DNA from: an uncultured Christensenellaceae bacterium
Lineage (GTDB): Bacteria > Bacillota > Clostridia > Christensenellales > CAG-314
DNA: 64,000 nt
NCBI GenBank assembly: GCA_910586625.1
Contig: CAJUIZ010000003.1
Location: forward strand, 1 to 64,000
Reading direction: 5' to 3'
Part shown: positions 6,560 to 13,928 of the stretch, piece after piece
Numbering within the stretch: position 1 is the first letter of the stretch
How the letters are laid out: every line of letters begins with the position of its first letter
The notes under the pieces: model-generated
Told to the model about the DNA's origin: nothing
The model's database searches: none
What the model saw: the letters and a program-made list of their open reading frames with translations, nothing else
Made by a program: the position numbers and the translations under genes

Positions 6560-8746
6560 TTACCTCAAAACCATTACATCCCAGAACGTCATTTGTTCAA
6601 GATAGAAGCCTGCCGCGTCGTTCCATTCGATAGTAAGCACGCCGTCTTTCTTGCACGAAATAGTGATAGTGAACGTGTTATCTACGCCGTATTCCACGAC
6701 GCCGCACGTTGCCGAGAACGGGGTTGTGCTCTTGATTTCCGCAGAAGTGTCGCCCGAAGTGAAACTGTCTTTAATATTGCCGTATTCGTCCATAGCGTGC
6801 CAAGCCCCGTCCACATACTGCCAGCCGTAGCAGCCGTTACTGTCGGCATTATACCAATAACTGTTGCTGCCGGTGTCGTGAATGTTCGCCACCATATAGT
6901 TGACGCTAATCTTGACCTTATCGCCGGCTTTCAGACCGCTTATGAGAACGGTAGTAGAATTGCCGCTATAACCGTCCGCGTATGCGTGATATGCTTCGTT
7001 CTGCAAGAGCGTCCACGCTCCGAACTTCGCCGTAAAGGTTGTATTTGCGGTTATCTTATACGTCGAAAGATTTACCACCGTTGAGCCGTCCGCAGTCCAA
7101 CCCATAAAGGTTTCGCTGTCGAAAGTAGGCGCGGTAGCATAGCCGCCGTTTTGCACTTCCTGCGTATCGACGGTAGTATCGCCGTTTTTGAACGTAACGG
7201 TGAACTTATCCACGCGGAACAGCGCCGTAAACGTCGTGTTATCCATAATCATATACTTGCTTACGTCAACGGTATTCGTTCCGTCGATAGACCAACCGAC
7301 AAAAACATAATTGGATTTGGTGGGATTGCTCGGCACTTCGGGCTTCGCTCTCTTTTCGACGATTTGCGTATTGTGCGTTTTACCGTCCGCAATAAACTTA
7401 ACGTCGTATTTGTAGGTAATGTCCGCAACGAAAACGGTATCTGCCGTAATGCGGTATTCGTCGAGATTGACAGAAGTGCCGCCGACTTTCCAGCCGTTAA
7501 ACACTTTGTATGCCGTGGTTACGGTCTGCGGCGCAGTTGCTTTACTTCCGCTTCTTACGGTGTTGTTGGCAAGCGTGGTATCCTCGTATTTGAAGATGAC
7601 CGAATACAGTTTCGTAAACTTCGCCGTGAACGTCGTATTCTGCGTAATGGTATATCTGCTCATATCCACAACGGAATTGCCGTCGAGCGTCCAACCGTCG
7701 AACTCGTATCCTGCTTTGGTAGGCGCAGTAGGAACAGGCGCAACGCTGTCTTTAAGAACAATCACGTTATGGTAGTTTTCATCTTCGACAACGAAATTTA
7801 CCTCATACTTGTATGTAACGTCGGCAACGATTTTCGTGTTCTGCGTAATGCGGTATGTCGAAAGGTCGATTGCTTCGCCGTCCACCGTCCAGCCGTTAAA
7901 GATTTTATACGCCGTCGATTCCGGCGTCGTAACCGAAAGCAAACTGTTTTTGTTTACCACCTGCACATTGTAAACGCTGCCGTCAAATTCAAATGTGGCG
8001 ACGACCTGTTCACCGCTCTCCAACGTAGCAAGATACTGTTCGTAATAACTGACCGATTTTTGCAGTTCGGCAATCTTGGCATTGAGCGAACTCACCACAG
8101 CCGAATTGTTTTGCGTTTGCAATGTAAGGTCGGCAATTTGACTATTGAGCGAAGTAATCTGCGCGTTCAGCCCGTTTATAGTCTTTATGTTCAGTTCGTT
8201 GTTCGCCTGTAACTGCTCGTTGAGCGATTGCAAATTGTTGACTTGGCTCGTGAGTTGCGCGATTTGCGTTTCATTCTCCGCTCCGCTTGCCTGCAAGTTT
8301 ACGATTTGCGCGCTTAAATCGGCGATCTGCCCGTTCAAATCGGCAATCGTTTCCTCGTTGCTTGCCTTGATAGTATTGAGCGTTTCGACCTGCGCCTCGA
8401 TTGCCTCCTTCTGCTCGGTAAGCGTAGATATTTGCGCTTGGTAATCCTTGATGGAATTATTGAGCGAATTGACTTCGCTTGTATGCTGCGAAATCTGATC
8501 GTTCTGCGTGGTTATGGTGTCCCTATAACCTGTAATGAGTTTTTCGTATTCTTCCTTGTCTTTGAGCGCGGTGGAATAACCGTCCTCGTAGGACTTCTGC
8601 ACGTCGTCCTGCGTGTAAAGACCGTTACCCGCCATTCCTTCCTTGACTTTCGACCAATTTATGATGCCCCAAGTCAGAACGAATGCGAACGCGCCGACAA
8701 TAAGAATACTGAATATGATTGTTAATACTTTTCTTGTCGTTGACAT
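6560..8746 (-). CDS. Membrane-anchored coiled-coil adhesin with InlB-type repeats (pIII-like candidate)
   Basis: 728 aa, the largest gene of the prophage. Order: an N-terminal transmembrane helix (about residues 8-30), a long coiled coil with heptads rich in QI, LN and QIADL (about 60-245), then five tandem beta repeats of about 65-80 residues with the consensus YxVxF..., FxGWTxDG, VDxSxYxITxNTTFTAKF (InlB B-repeat/Flg_new family), and a C-terminal domain of about 130 residues that looks like a carbohydrate-binding jelly roll. The layout of stalk plus repeats plus tip matches a receptor-binding protein; the place beside Zot makes it the pIII analogue. Tip function is inference. Confidence 0.7.
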   Translation of the reverse strand: MSTTRKVLTIIFSILIVGAFAFVLTWGIINWSKVKEGMAGNGLYTQDDVQKSYEDGYSTALKDKEEYEKLITGYRDTITTQNDQISQHTSEVNSLNNSIKDYQAQISTLTEQKEAIEAQVETLNTIKASNEETIADLNGQIADLSAQIVNLQASGAENETQIAQLTSQVNNLQSLNEQLQANNELNIKTINGLNAQITSLNSQIADLTLQTQNNSAVVSSLNAKIAELQKSVSYYEQYLATLESGEQVVATFEFDGSVYNVQVVNKNSLLSVTTPESTAYKIFNGWTVDGEAIDLSTYRITQNTKIVADVTYKYEVNFVVEDENYHNVIVLKDSVAPVPTAPTKAGYEFDGWTLDGNSVVDMSRYTITQNTTFTAKFTKLYSVIFKYEDTTLANNTVRSGSKATAPQTVTTAYKVFNGWKVGGTSVNLDEYRITADTVFVADITYKYDVKFIADGKTHNTQIVEKRAKPEVPSNPTKSNYVFVGWSIDGTNTVDVSKYMIMDNTTFTALFRVDKFTVTFKNGDTTVDTQEVQNGGYATAPTFDSETFMGWTADGSTVVNLSTYKITANTTFTAKFGAWTLLQNEAYHAYADGYSGNSTTVLISGLKAGDKVKISVNYMVANIHDTGSNSYWYNADSNGCYGWQYVDGAWHAMDEYGNIKDSFTSGDTSAEIKSTTPFSATCGVVEYGVDNTFTITISCKKDGVLTIEWNDAAGFYLEQMTFWDVMVLR

Positions 8747-9285
8747 TAAATTGCCTCCTTTATGATTTCTATAATTTGCAAGCGCATACCGTTATCCGCG
8801 AAATACTGCTCCAAGAATTGAGCGTTCGCGCTTCCGGTAGTCGCAAGCGTGAGTTGGGTTTTTCCGCTCAAAAACTTGATAGATATTTTGAGCGTTGCAC
8901 TGTTTACTATTTGCCCGTCGGTGTCGTAAAAGTCCATATTGACCGTTGCGAATACCGAGCCTGCCTTTATATCGCAGTTGAGCAAAATGTAATCGTTCAG
9001 CACGACATTATACTTCTTGCTTTCGCCATCGAAGTTTTCCGTTTTGAGCAAGTCTTTCTCAAACGAGTAAGTGTCGGTGTCGTCGTAAAGGTCGTGATAG
9101 AACACTACCGACGTTGACGTATAGATAAAACTTTCCTGCGAGAAACGGTTGCTTATGTCGATACTGCCGTTGACGTAACTTTCGGATTTGACTTCCTTAT
9201 ACAGCCGGATTCCGCAGAACACGCCTGCGACGATAAGCGCAAAAGCGAGTATGTAGAGAATTACAAGACCGATTATTCTTTTCAT
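8746..9285 (-). CDS. Membrane-anchored hypothetical prophage protein
   Basis: 179 aa with one N-terminal transmembrane helix (LVILYILAFALIVAGVFCGI) and an extracytoplasmic beta-rich remainder (LKISIKFLSGKTQLTLATTG). Its stop and the start of the 728-aa gene touch (position 8746) and its start overlaps the preceding gene by 4 bp, so the three are translationally coupled. No family recognised; minor virion or assembly component is the likely role by analogy with filamentous-phage tip genes. Confidence 0.55.
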   Translation of the reverse strand: MKRIIGLVILYILAFALIVAGVFCGIRLYKEVKSESYVNGSIDISNRFSQESFIYTSTSVVFYHDLYDDTDTYSFEKDLLKTENFDGESKKYNVVLNDYILLNCDIKAGSVFATVNMDFYDTDGQIVNSATLKISIKFLSGKTQLTLATTGSANAQFLEQYFADNGMRLQIIEIIKEAI

Positions 9286-10688
9286 AAAACCACCTCCGCA
9301 AATTCCGTATTCGTCGCTTTTTCCAAACCGTCGAGAATGATACTTCGGCTGTGCCTTACCGTTTTGACGTCGGTATTCAGTAGCGAATTATCCAAAAAGA
9401 AGAACGTCTGCGCTGTGCCTTTGACAGTGAGCATATCCAATTCGACGCCGTTGAAAGCGTCGTAGTCCAGACCGACGATTTTCATTTCTTTGCCCTTGAA
9501 TAAGTCGGCATTTAAGTCGAACGTAACATTGACTTTGGCTCTCGGAATTTCGCCGAACAGTTTTTTAGCGTCCATAGTGAGCGAAACGAAATACCCGTCG
9601 TAAACTTCGCTGTAACGGTAAGCAAAGATTTCTTCGCCGCGCAACCTGCTCTTTTCGTCGAGATTGTAAGTCATACGTTCCTGCCAATAACTCGTGTCGA
9701 TCTTATCTTCGTTCAGGTCGTATTTCGAATTATTGTCGATAATGCCGAACATACTCTGACTGCTCGCTCTTGCGCCGTTTTCGTCGTAATGAAATTTAAG
9801 CACCGAATACGTCTTGATAATGTCCGTTACGTCGTCGTATTTGTATTTGCCTGTTTCCGTGTCAAACTCACGGATAGAGAACAGCGAAGACAAGTCAACC
9901 GTAATGTAGTAATCTCCGTAACTTGCGCTATTGGTTCTTACCGCCTGCATACACGACTGAAACAAACTGCCGTAGGTATAGTAATAACGGTTATATGTAT
10001 CTCCGACTTTCCAGCCGATACCGAAAATGTTTCTCACGTCGCCGACGTCTTTATCGAAATACTTATCCAGCGTTACGGCAAACGCGCGGTTGTCTATCTT
10101 CACAATGAAATTCGTCGTGCGCTTTAATTCCGTGGCGATACTTCCGTTTTCGTTGGTAACGCCGTTGAAATTGATGCCGTTGGTAGAATCGTAGTAGTTG
10201 AAACTCTTATCTACATAGTTATTTGCGATCCCGACGGCTGTATCGCTCGTGCCGTAATAGCGGTCGTTATTTCCGAACGGATTGCCGAATTTAACTTCGC
10301 TGTTGCCGTCCCATGTATCGAGCGGTAAGCCTTTATAATCACCCAAATACTGCATACCGGTGGAACGATAGTCCGCAGACGTAAGCCTATAACTCGTAAA
10401 GTAGTTCATCCGCAATTCCTGTAACTGTATGCCGTTGCCTTTGTCGTTACTGTAATAGTTGACTTCGAGAAAATATCGGTCTTTGAGTTCGTCTTTTTCT
10501 TCTTCCGTCAAATCTTCGGATTTCAATACTTCCTGTATATCCAGCCCGACTTGGTTATCTATGTTGTTTACGCCTATCGTGATGTCTTTGACGAAATAGT
10601 GGTAGTAAACGAAGCCGATAATCACGCAAAGACTGATGACGCACAGGAACACCAAACAGCAGTTGCCGATTGTTTTTAATACCTTCAT
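9282..10688 (-). CDS. Membrane-anchored hypothetical prophage protein, large
   Basis: 468 aa. One N-terminal transmembrane helix (CCLVFLCVISLCVIIGFVYY) precedes a large beta-rich, tyrosine- and asparagine-rich exported region with no recognised domain. A clear AAGGAGG lies before the start. First gene after the terminator-like hairpin that follows the coat candidate, in the position where filamentous phages place minor coat genes. Function inferred from position only. Confidence 0.55.
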   Translation of the reverse strand: MKVLKTIGNCCLVFLCVISLCVIIGFVYYHYFVKDITIGVNNIDNQVGLDIQEVLKSEDLTEEEKDELKDRYFLEVNYYSNDKGNGIQLQELRMNYFTSYRLTSADYRSTGMQYLGDYKGLPLDTWDGNSEVKFGNPFGNNDRYYGTSDTAVGIANNYVDKSFNYYDSTNGINFNGVTNENGSIATELKRTTNFIVKIDNRAFAVTLDKYFDKDVGDVRNIFGIGWKVGDTYNRYYYTYGSLFQSCMQAVRTNSASYGDYYITVDLSSLFSIREFDTETGKYKYDDVTDIIKTYSVLKFHYDENGARASSQSMFGIIDNNSKYDLNEDKIDTSYWQERMTYNLDEKSRLRGEEIFAYRYSEVYDGYFVSLTMDAKKLFGEIPRAKVNVTFDLNADLFKGKEMKIVGLDYDAFNGVELDMLTVKGTAQTFFFLDNSLLNTDVKTVRHSRSIILDGLEKATNTEFAEVVL

Positions 10689-10708
10689 AAAACCTCCTTG
10701 TAAGATTA

Positions 10709-10746
10709 AAGGCGCTAAATAAACTTTTCCGTCTAAATAGCGCCTT
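10709..10746 (-). terminator. Terminator-like hairpin between coat candidate and minor genes
   Basis: AAGGCGCTA (10709-10717) pairs perfectly with TAGCGCCTT (10738-10746). On the minus strand it comes 15 nt after the 52-aa gene, with only a weak T-run, so it probably attenuates rather than stops transcription. The Ff phages use a terminator at the same place, between the major coat gene VIII and gene III. Confidence 0.55.
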
Positions 10747-10760
10747 CGTTGATTGTTGCG

Positions 10761-10919
10761 TTACAGTAAGCCGTTCCAGCCGAAGAAGTCAAGCGCCTTG
10801 GCGAGCCAACGTAAGCCGTATGCAATCCATTCAAAGAGTTTGGCGAGAATTGATAACGGCCACGTTCCGACTAAAACCACGAGAATGATTACGAGCAGAA
10901 TGACGATCAACTTCTTCAT
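10761..10919 (-). CDS. 52-aa hydrophobic protein, candidate major coat protein
   Basis: This small gene has start ATG at 10919, stop TAA at 10761, and begins MKKLIVILLVIILVVLVG. It consists of a positively charged N terminus, an about 20-residue hydrophobic helix, then an amphipathic Trp-rich helix (FEWIAYGLRWLAKALDFFGW). Size and hydrophobicity fit a filamentous-phage coat protein, and it precedes a terminator-like hairpin as gene VIII does in Ff. Against this, the usual basic C-terminal end is missing, so a membrane-active or toxin-like peptide cannot be excluded. Confidence 0.55.
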   Translation of the reverse strand: MKKLIVILLVIILVVLVGTWPLSILAKLFEWIAYGLRWLAKALDFFGWNGLL

Positions 10920-10934
10920 AGGAACGCCTCGCTG

Positions 10935-11291
10935 TTAGTGCATAAGCATTGCGAGCAAGGTCTTGTCCGAGTTGCGCGCGGGCTTGACCGCACATTCGTA
11001 AACCTCGCCCGTTTCCTTATCCACCGTGCGGACGAGAAAGCGGTTGCCCGTGATAACCTGCCCGTCGCTGTTCTTGAACTCAAACGGCTCTACGATAAAG
11101 TCTGCCGTGCTGTCGTCGCCGAACACGATGTCGAGAACGGTATAACCGCCTTTGTCGGTCTTATCGGGCGGAGCAAGTTTAATTTTTACGTCTTTGCCGC
11201 GGATATTTCCCGAAATGTAATACTCGGCATACGTCTTGCCCTTATACTCGAACGAGCCTTTTTCGACCTTGACCTGATTGTTCTTTGCCAT
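10935..11291 (-). CDS. Hypothetical prophage protein, possible ssDNA-binding protein
   Basis: 118 aa, beta-rich and basic (KNNQVKVEKGSFEYKGKTYAEYYISGNIRGKDVKIKLAPPDKTDKGGY). The alternation of short strands and charged loops would suit an OB-like ssDNA-binding protein such as phage gene V, and its place directly upstream of the coat candidate is where inoviruses often keep that gene. No conserved motif proves it. Good Shine-Dalgarno (GGGAGG). Confidence 0.4.
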   Translation of the reverse strand: MAKNNQVKVEKGSFEYKGKTYAEYYISGNIRGKDVKIKLAPPDKTDKGGYTVLDIVFGDDSTADFIVEPFEFKNSDGQVITGNRFLVRTVDKETGEVYECAVKPARNSDKTLLAMLMH

Positions 11292-11308
11292 AGATTTTTA
11301 CCTCCCTG

Positions 11309-11602
11309 TTAGGCGGATTTCTTTCCGCCTTTCTTTGCCGGCAACTTCGTGCCTTTTTCGCGCGAATACTTCTTCGCTTCCGCTTTGGAAAGACCGGCGT
11401 CCATAGCCTGCTTGTAACGGAACAGTCCTGCGTGATCGCTCTGGCACTGCAAGTAACCCGAACGCAAGCCCGCTTCGTAGTCCGTAAGCGGCTGACCTTC
11501 TTTCTGTCCCCACATATGCACCTTTGCTTTCCGCTCGTCCACGTAGCCTTTTGCACGCTTAGAGGGAGTGGTCCAACGTCTTTCCTGATTGTAGTTTGCC
11601 AT
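11309..11602 (-). CDS. Hypothetical basic prophage protein
   Basis: 97 aa; N-terminal part with RWTTPSKRAKGYVDERKAKVHMWG, middle DYEAGLRSGYLQCQSDHAGLFRYKQAMDAG, and a C-terminal run rich in lysine. AGGAGA lies upstream of the ATG. No family recognised. The Lys-rich tail suggests nucleic-acid contact. Bases 11603-11780 upstream hold no convincing gene; a 12-bp palindrome with a NotI-like core lies at 11709-11720. Confidence 0.5.
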   Translation of the reverse strand: MANYNQERRWTTPSKRAKGYVDERKAKVHMWGQKEGQPLTDYEAGLRSGYLQCQSDHAGLFRYKQAMDAGLSKAEAKKYSREKGTKLPAKKGGKKSA

Positions 11603-11780
11603 ATTCGAATCTCCTAAAATTAAATTTCGCCCGTTGACGCTCGCATAGCACAGCGTAGTTATCTGCTCACGACGACTTACCGATTACTTTGTCAATTTGT
11701 TCGTGCGTAGGCGGCCGCCTTTACGAAATTCACGCCGAAACATAATCGCGCTTTTTTACTGCGTCGTGTAACATTCGGGG

Positions 11781-12011
11781 TTAGTCTGCGATCTCTCTTT
11801 CCAAGAGAATTTGCTCGCCTTTGACAAGCGTGCCGTGTTCGTCGTAGAAATGTCGCACAAGCCACAGTTCCGTGTCAAAGCCGCAAGCCGTCATATAGTC
11901 GAAGTACGCACTCGCTTTATCGTCGTTCTTAAAATACTTACTGCCGCGATTACATTCCACGCGATATTTTTGAACGCCGATATAGCCCTTGCTTTCTTTC
12001 TCTTTGCCCAT
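11781..12011 (-). CDS. Hypothetical small prophage protein
   Basis: 76 aa (MGKEKESKGYIGVQKYRVECNRGSKYF...). It reads as a mix of short strands and a helix around DDKASAYFDYMTACGF. No recognised domain. It lies 7 bp after the sigma-like gene and shares its orientation, so it is likely co-transcribed. Confidence 0.5.
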   Translation of the reverse strand: MGKEKESKGYIGVQKYRVECNRGSKYFKNDDKASAYFDYMTACGFDTELWLVRHFYDEHGTLVKGEQILLEREIAD

Positions 12012-12018
12012 TGCTTTC

Positions 12019-12531
12019 TTACTCCTTTTTTAGATTTGCAGGCGGCTGACTTATAACCCCTACACTTATAGCCACGAAATCGGGCAAAAGTTTTCGGTCC
12101 GGCAAAAATTTTTCGATTTTTTTATAAATTCGCGCCATTCTATTGCTTATACTACATACAGCAACGCCGTCTTGCTCGGCTATATCCGTAACGGTCAGAC
12201 CTTTCAAATACAGTCTTACGAGCAATTTCTTCTGCGGCTCGGTCAACATAGATACTGCGTAATGCAACTCCGGATCGTCTATGTACTCCAAAATATCTTC
12301 CGGAGAATACTCGTCCTCATAGGACGGCTCGACGTTCATCTCGACGAGTTTATCTATGGAAACGTGCCGACGGGTATTTTTGCGATTATTGCTTTTTTCT
12401 TTGTCGTCCAGATCATAAAGTTCGTTTATCCATTCCTGCCCGACATCTTGGGCGGTAACGGTACATTTCGTGCCGTCTGCAAAGTAGTAGGTGTAATCCG
12501 GTTTATTTTCCTTGATTTGTTGTTCGTTCAT
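12019..12531 (-). CDS. Sigma-70 region-4-like protein
   Basis: 170 aa from ATG 12531, chosen because AAGGAG lies 7 nt upstream; the longer open frame has no ribosome site. The C-terminal half (HYAVSMLTEPQKKLLVRLYLKGLTVTDIAEQDGVAVCSISNRMARIYKKIEKFL) is the helix-turn-helix of sigma region 4, with the LTxxQKxLLxRLYLKGLTxTDIAExxGV pattern. The acidic N-terminal half is not sigma region 2. Such proteins in clostridial phages act as late-gene activators. It begins just after the nested hairpin at 12559-12650 and heads the late part of the operon, which would suit such a role. A second sigma-like protein is at 48.2 kb. Confidence 0.7.
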   Translation of the reverse strand: MNEQQIKENKPDYTYYFADGTKCTVTAQDVGQEWINELYDLDDKEKSNNRKNTRRHVSIDKLVEMNVEPSYEDEYSPEDILEYIDDPELHYAVSMLTEPQKKLLVRLYLKGLTVTDIAEQDGVAVCSISNRMARIYKKIEKFLPDRKLLPDFVAISVGVISQPPANLKKE

Positions 12532-12558
12532 TTTATTGCTCCTTGAATTTTTTTTGAA

Positions 12559-12650
12559 ATCCGCAGAGCCGTGTTTTCCGCAAACAAAAAGACGGCATAG
12601 AAAAAGCATTTGAAATTTGCTTAATTCCTGCCGTCTTGCGGTCTGCGGAT
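12559..12650 (-). promoter_or_regulatory. Nested hairpin attenuator upstream of the sigma-like gene
   Basis: Outer arms 12559-12567 and 12642-12650 (9 bp, perfect) enclose a second stem 12590-12597 with 12629-12636 (8 bp) and an inner AAGCA-type stem. Read on the minus strand, the inner stem ends in TCTTTTTG, the form of an intrinsic terminator, while the outer stem spans it. It lies between the 50-aa gene and the sigma-like gene, so it may end the early operon or switch to the late genes. Confidence 0.5.
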
Positions 12651-12668
12651 ATTTAGTTGTTACGGCGT

Positions 12669-12821
12669 TTACGCCGCGTTGTCCTTATTGATTACCCTGA
12701 TTGTGCCGTCATCAAAAAAGCGTATAAGAGTGATACAGCCTTTCAATACTATTTCGACGGTTTTGCTCGCTTTATCTACTCGGCATACGAGCTTGCCTTG
12801 ACTGTTGCGTATCTCTTGCAT
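12669..12821 (-). CDS. 50-aa hypothetical protein
   Basis: Start ATG at 12821 behind GGAGGA. Sequence MQEIRNSQGKLVCRVDKASKTVEIVLKGCITLIRF is beta-rich, then ends FFDDGTIRVINKDNAA. Similar short proteins with an LVCRVD and KGxxTxIxF pattern are frequent in clostridial phages and elements. No function known; it is co-transcribed with the HTH gene. Confidence 0.6.
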   Translation of the reverse strand: MQEIRNSQGKLVCRVDKASKTVEIVLKGCITLIRFFDDGTIRVINKDNAA

Positions 12822-12822
12822 A

Positions 12823-12972
12823 CTATTTGTCCTCCGATTTCTTTTCCTTTTGCCATTTGAGAATATCCTCAAGAAACTTTTTTGCTATTGGCTCTAAAGT
12901 CGCTTTCGGTATTTTTCCATAGTCCGGAATACCGTTTGTTATTAACGTATATTGCACCTGTTCTGCTTTCAT
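12823..12972 (-). CDS. 49-aa hypothetical protein
   Basis: ATG 12972 overlaps the stop of the HTH gene by 4 bp (ATGA), a sign of translational coupling. Sequence MKAEQVQYTLITNGIPDYGKIP... ends in a Lys/Glu-rich helix (FLEDILKWQKEKKSEDK). Its stop touches the next start. No family recognised. Bases 12823-12972 are too short for a standard gene call but the overlap pattern supports it. Confidence 0.55.
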   Translation of the reverse strand: MKAEQVQYTLITNGIPDYGKIPKATLEPIAKKFLEDILKWQKEKKSEDK

Positions 12973-13298
12973 TTCCGTTCTCCTTTTAGTCCGAAAGTAT
13001 TGAGTATGGATTTCATTACTTCCGCATCTTTGCCGTTTAGTTCGGGCAAAAGTCTTTGTAGCAATTCCTGCTGTTCGCCCTTTAGAAAGGACTTCCCCAA
13101 CCTATAATTTCCATCTACACGAATACCACCTCCGTTGCCCTTGGCGGTGTAAATCGGATACTCGCAGGACAAAATAAGAACGTCGTTACGAATCGTTCTT
13201 CCCGACACGCCAAATTCAAACGCAAGATTTTCAACCGTTTCAAATCTGCGCAGGCATAAGACTTCGAGAATTGCATTGCGACGTTCGTTTGCCGTCAT
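12969..13298 (-). CDS. DeoR/HTH_11-type transcriptional regulator
   Basis: 109 aa with an N-terminal winged helix: MTANERRNAILEVLCLRRFETVENLAFEFGVSGRTIRNDVLILSCEYPIYTAKGNGGGIRV. This is the HTH_11/DeoR pattern (Rxxxi, then a turn, SxRTIRNDV recognition helix, GG wing). No sugar-sensing domain follows, so it is a short phage-type repressor or antirepressor. A perfect 12-bp-arm inverted repeat sits in its promoter (13344-13374) and recurs in the recombinase promoter, so it is a candidate regulator of both. The ribosome site GGAGGTG lies upstream. Confidence 0.75.
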   Translation of the reverse strand: MTANERRNAILEVLCLRRFETVENLAFEFGVSGRTIRNDVLILSCEYPIYTAKGNGGGIRVDGNYRLGKSFLKGEQQELLQRLLPELNGKDAEVMKSILNTFGLKGERK

Positions 13299-13343
13299 AT
13301 CCGATTTTCACCTCCTTTCGCTGTTTATGGCGTTATTCTAAAA

Positions 13344-13374
13344 TTCAAATAGGAAGGTTTTTTTCCTATTTGAA
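13344..13374. promoter_or_regulatory. Palindromic operator in the HTH operon promoter
   Basis: TTCAAATAGGAA (13344-13355) and TTCCTATTTGAA (13363-13374) form a perfect inverted repeat with a 7-nt GGTTTTT spacer. On the minus strand the -10-like TAGAAT lies 4 nt downstream (13340-13335). The 23-bp core 13348-13370 is present, exactly and in the opposite orientation, at 29764-29786. Distance to the HTH start codon is 45-50 bp. Confidence 0.65.
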
Positions 13375-13410
13375 AAAGTTTTTTAATTTTTTTCGGACTT
13401 TTTTTTGAGA

Positions 13411-13483
13411 TAAAAAAAGCCACCGATAAGCGACTTACACTACTCCCATAAGGAAAATAGCGATTGTATCGCTTATCGGCGGC
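13411..13483 (-). terminator. Long-stem terminator after the zinc-ribbon gene
   Basis: Arms 13419-13433 and 13469-13483 are 15 bp with one G-T/A change, followed on the minus strand by a run of T. The loop is 35 nt, longer than usual. It ends the mRNA of the gene at 13593-13787; bases 13484-13592 hold no gene and contain a further short ACCAAT/ATTGGT hairpin. Confidence 0.65.
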
Positions 13484-13592
13484 TTCACAATTCTGGATCA
13501 CCAATCCGATTTAAGTATTGGTCTGATAGGGTCTACCGAATACTATCTCAACTCGCACCTACCGTCGATATACTGTCTATTTAATTGTTGCC

Positions 13593-13787
13593 CTATAATA
13601 TTACTTGCCCGGGCGGAGCATACTCGTGGATTTCTTCGTGCCGACGGGTTATCTGTTTACTCACGGATACTGCGTTACACCTCGGACATCGTAATCGCAA
13701 CAATCCGTCTGCGCCTCTAAACCCAATCAGCTTTTGACCGCAATTTCGACAATACCGAGATTGCGGCTGCATTGTACCGTCATTCAT
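13593..13787 (-). CDS. Small zinc-ribbon protein (Com-like)
   Basis: 64 aa with two CxxC knuckles: YCRNCGQKLIGFRGADGLLRLRCPRCNAVSVSK, the layout of a single zinc ribbon of the type seen in phage Com-like translational regulators and in cysteine-rich KTR proteins of clostridial elements. AGGAG lies upstream of the ATG. It is preceded by a 79-nt hairpin leader and followed by a terminator, so it forms its own small unit between LexA and the HTH operon. Confidence 0.65.
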   Translation of the reverse strand: MNDGTMQPQSRYCRNCGQKLIGFRGADGLLRLRCPRCNAVSVSKQITRRHEEIHEYAPPGQVIL

Positions 13788-13812
13788 ATACTGTCATCTC
13801 CTACTTTCTCGT

Positions 13813-13891
13813 ACTTGCAAAAATCTGTATTTAGAAAACTTCCTTTGCACGGTCGAGAACTCCGATGCGGAAGAAATCCATTTTTGCAAGT
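13813..13891 (-). promoter_or_regulatory. Hairpin leader of the zinc-ribbon gene
   Basis: ACTTGCAAAAAT (13813-13824) pairs perfectly with ATTTTTGCAAGT (13880-13891); inside, CTTCC pairs with GGAAG and a smaller GCA/TGC stem follows. The unit lies 26 nt above the start codon region of the zinc-ribbon gene. The fold is seen directly; a cis-regulatory or packaging-signal role is speculation. Confidence 0.45.
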
Positions 13892-13928
13892 CTTTATTAA
13901 ATTCGAGTTTCGGGGCTAAACCCGAATG

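Noticed and set aside
7151..8212. Long open frame on the plus strand opposite the adhesin gene
   Set aside because: It is the antisense shadow of the 728-aa gene, with no ribosome site and an abnormal, Arg/Val/His-rich composition.
11709..11720. 12-bp palindrome with GCGGCCGC core
   Set aside because: A single short palindrome within the prophage operon; no function can be supported.
11617..11780. Possible 19-aa frame upstream of the 97-aa gene
   Set aside because: No ribosome site and no conserved features visible.
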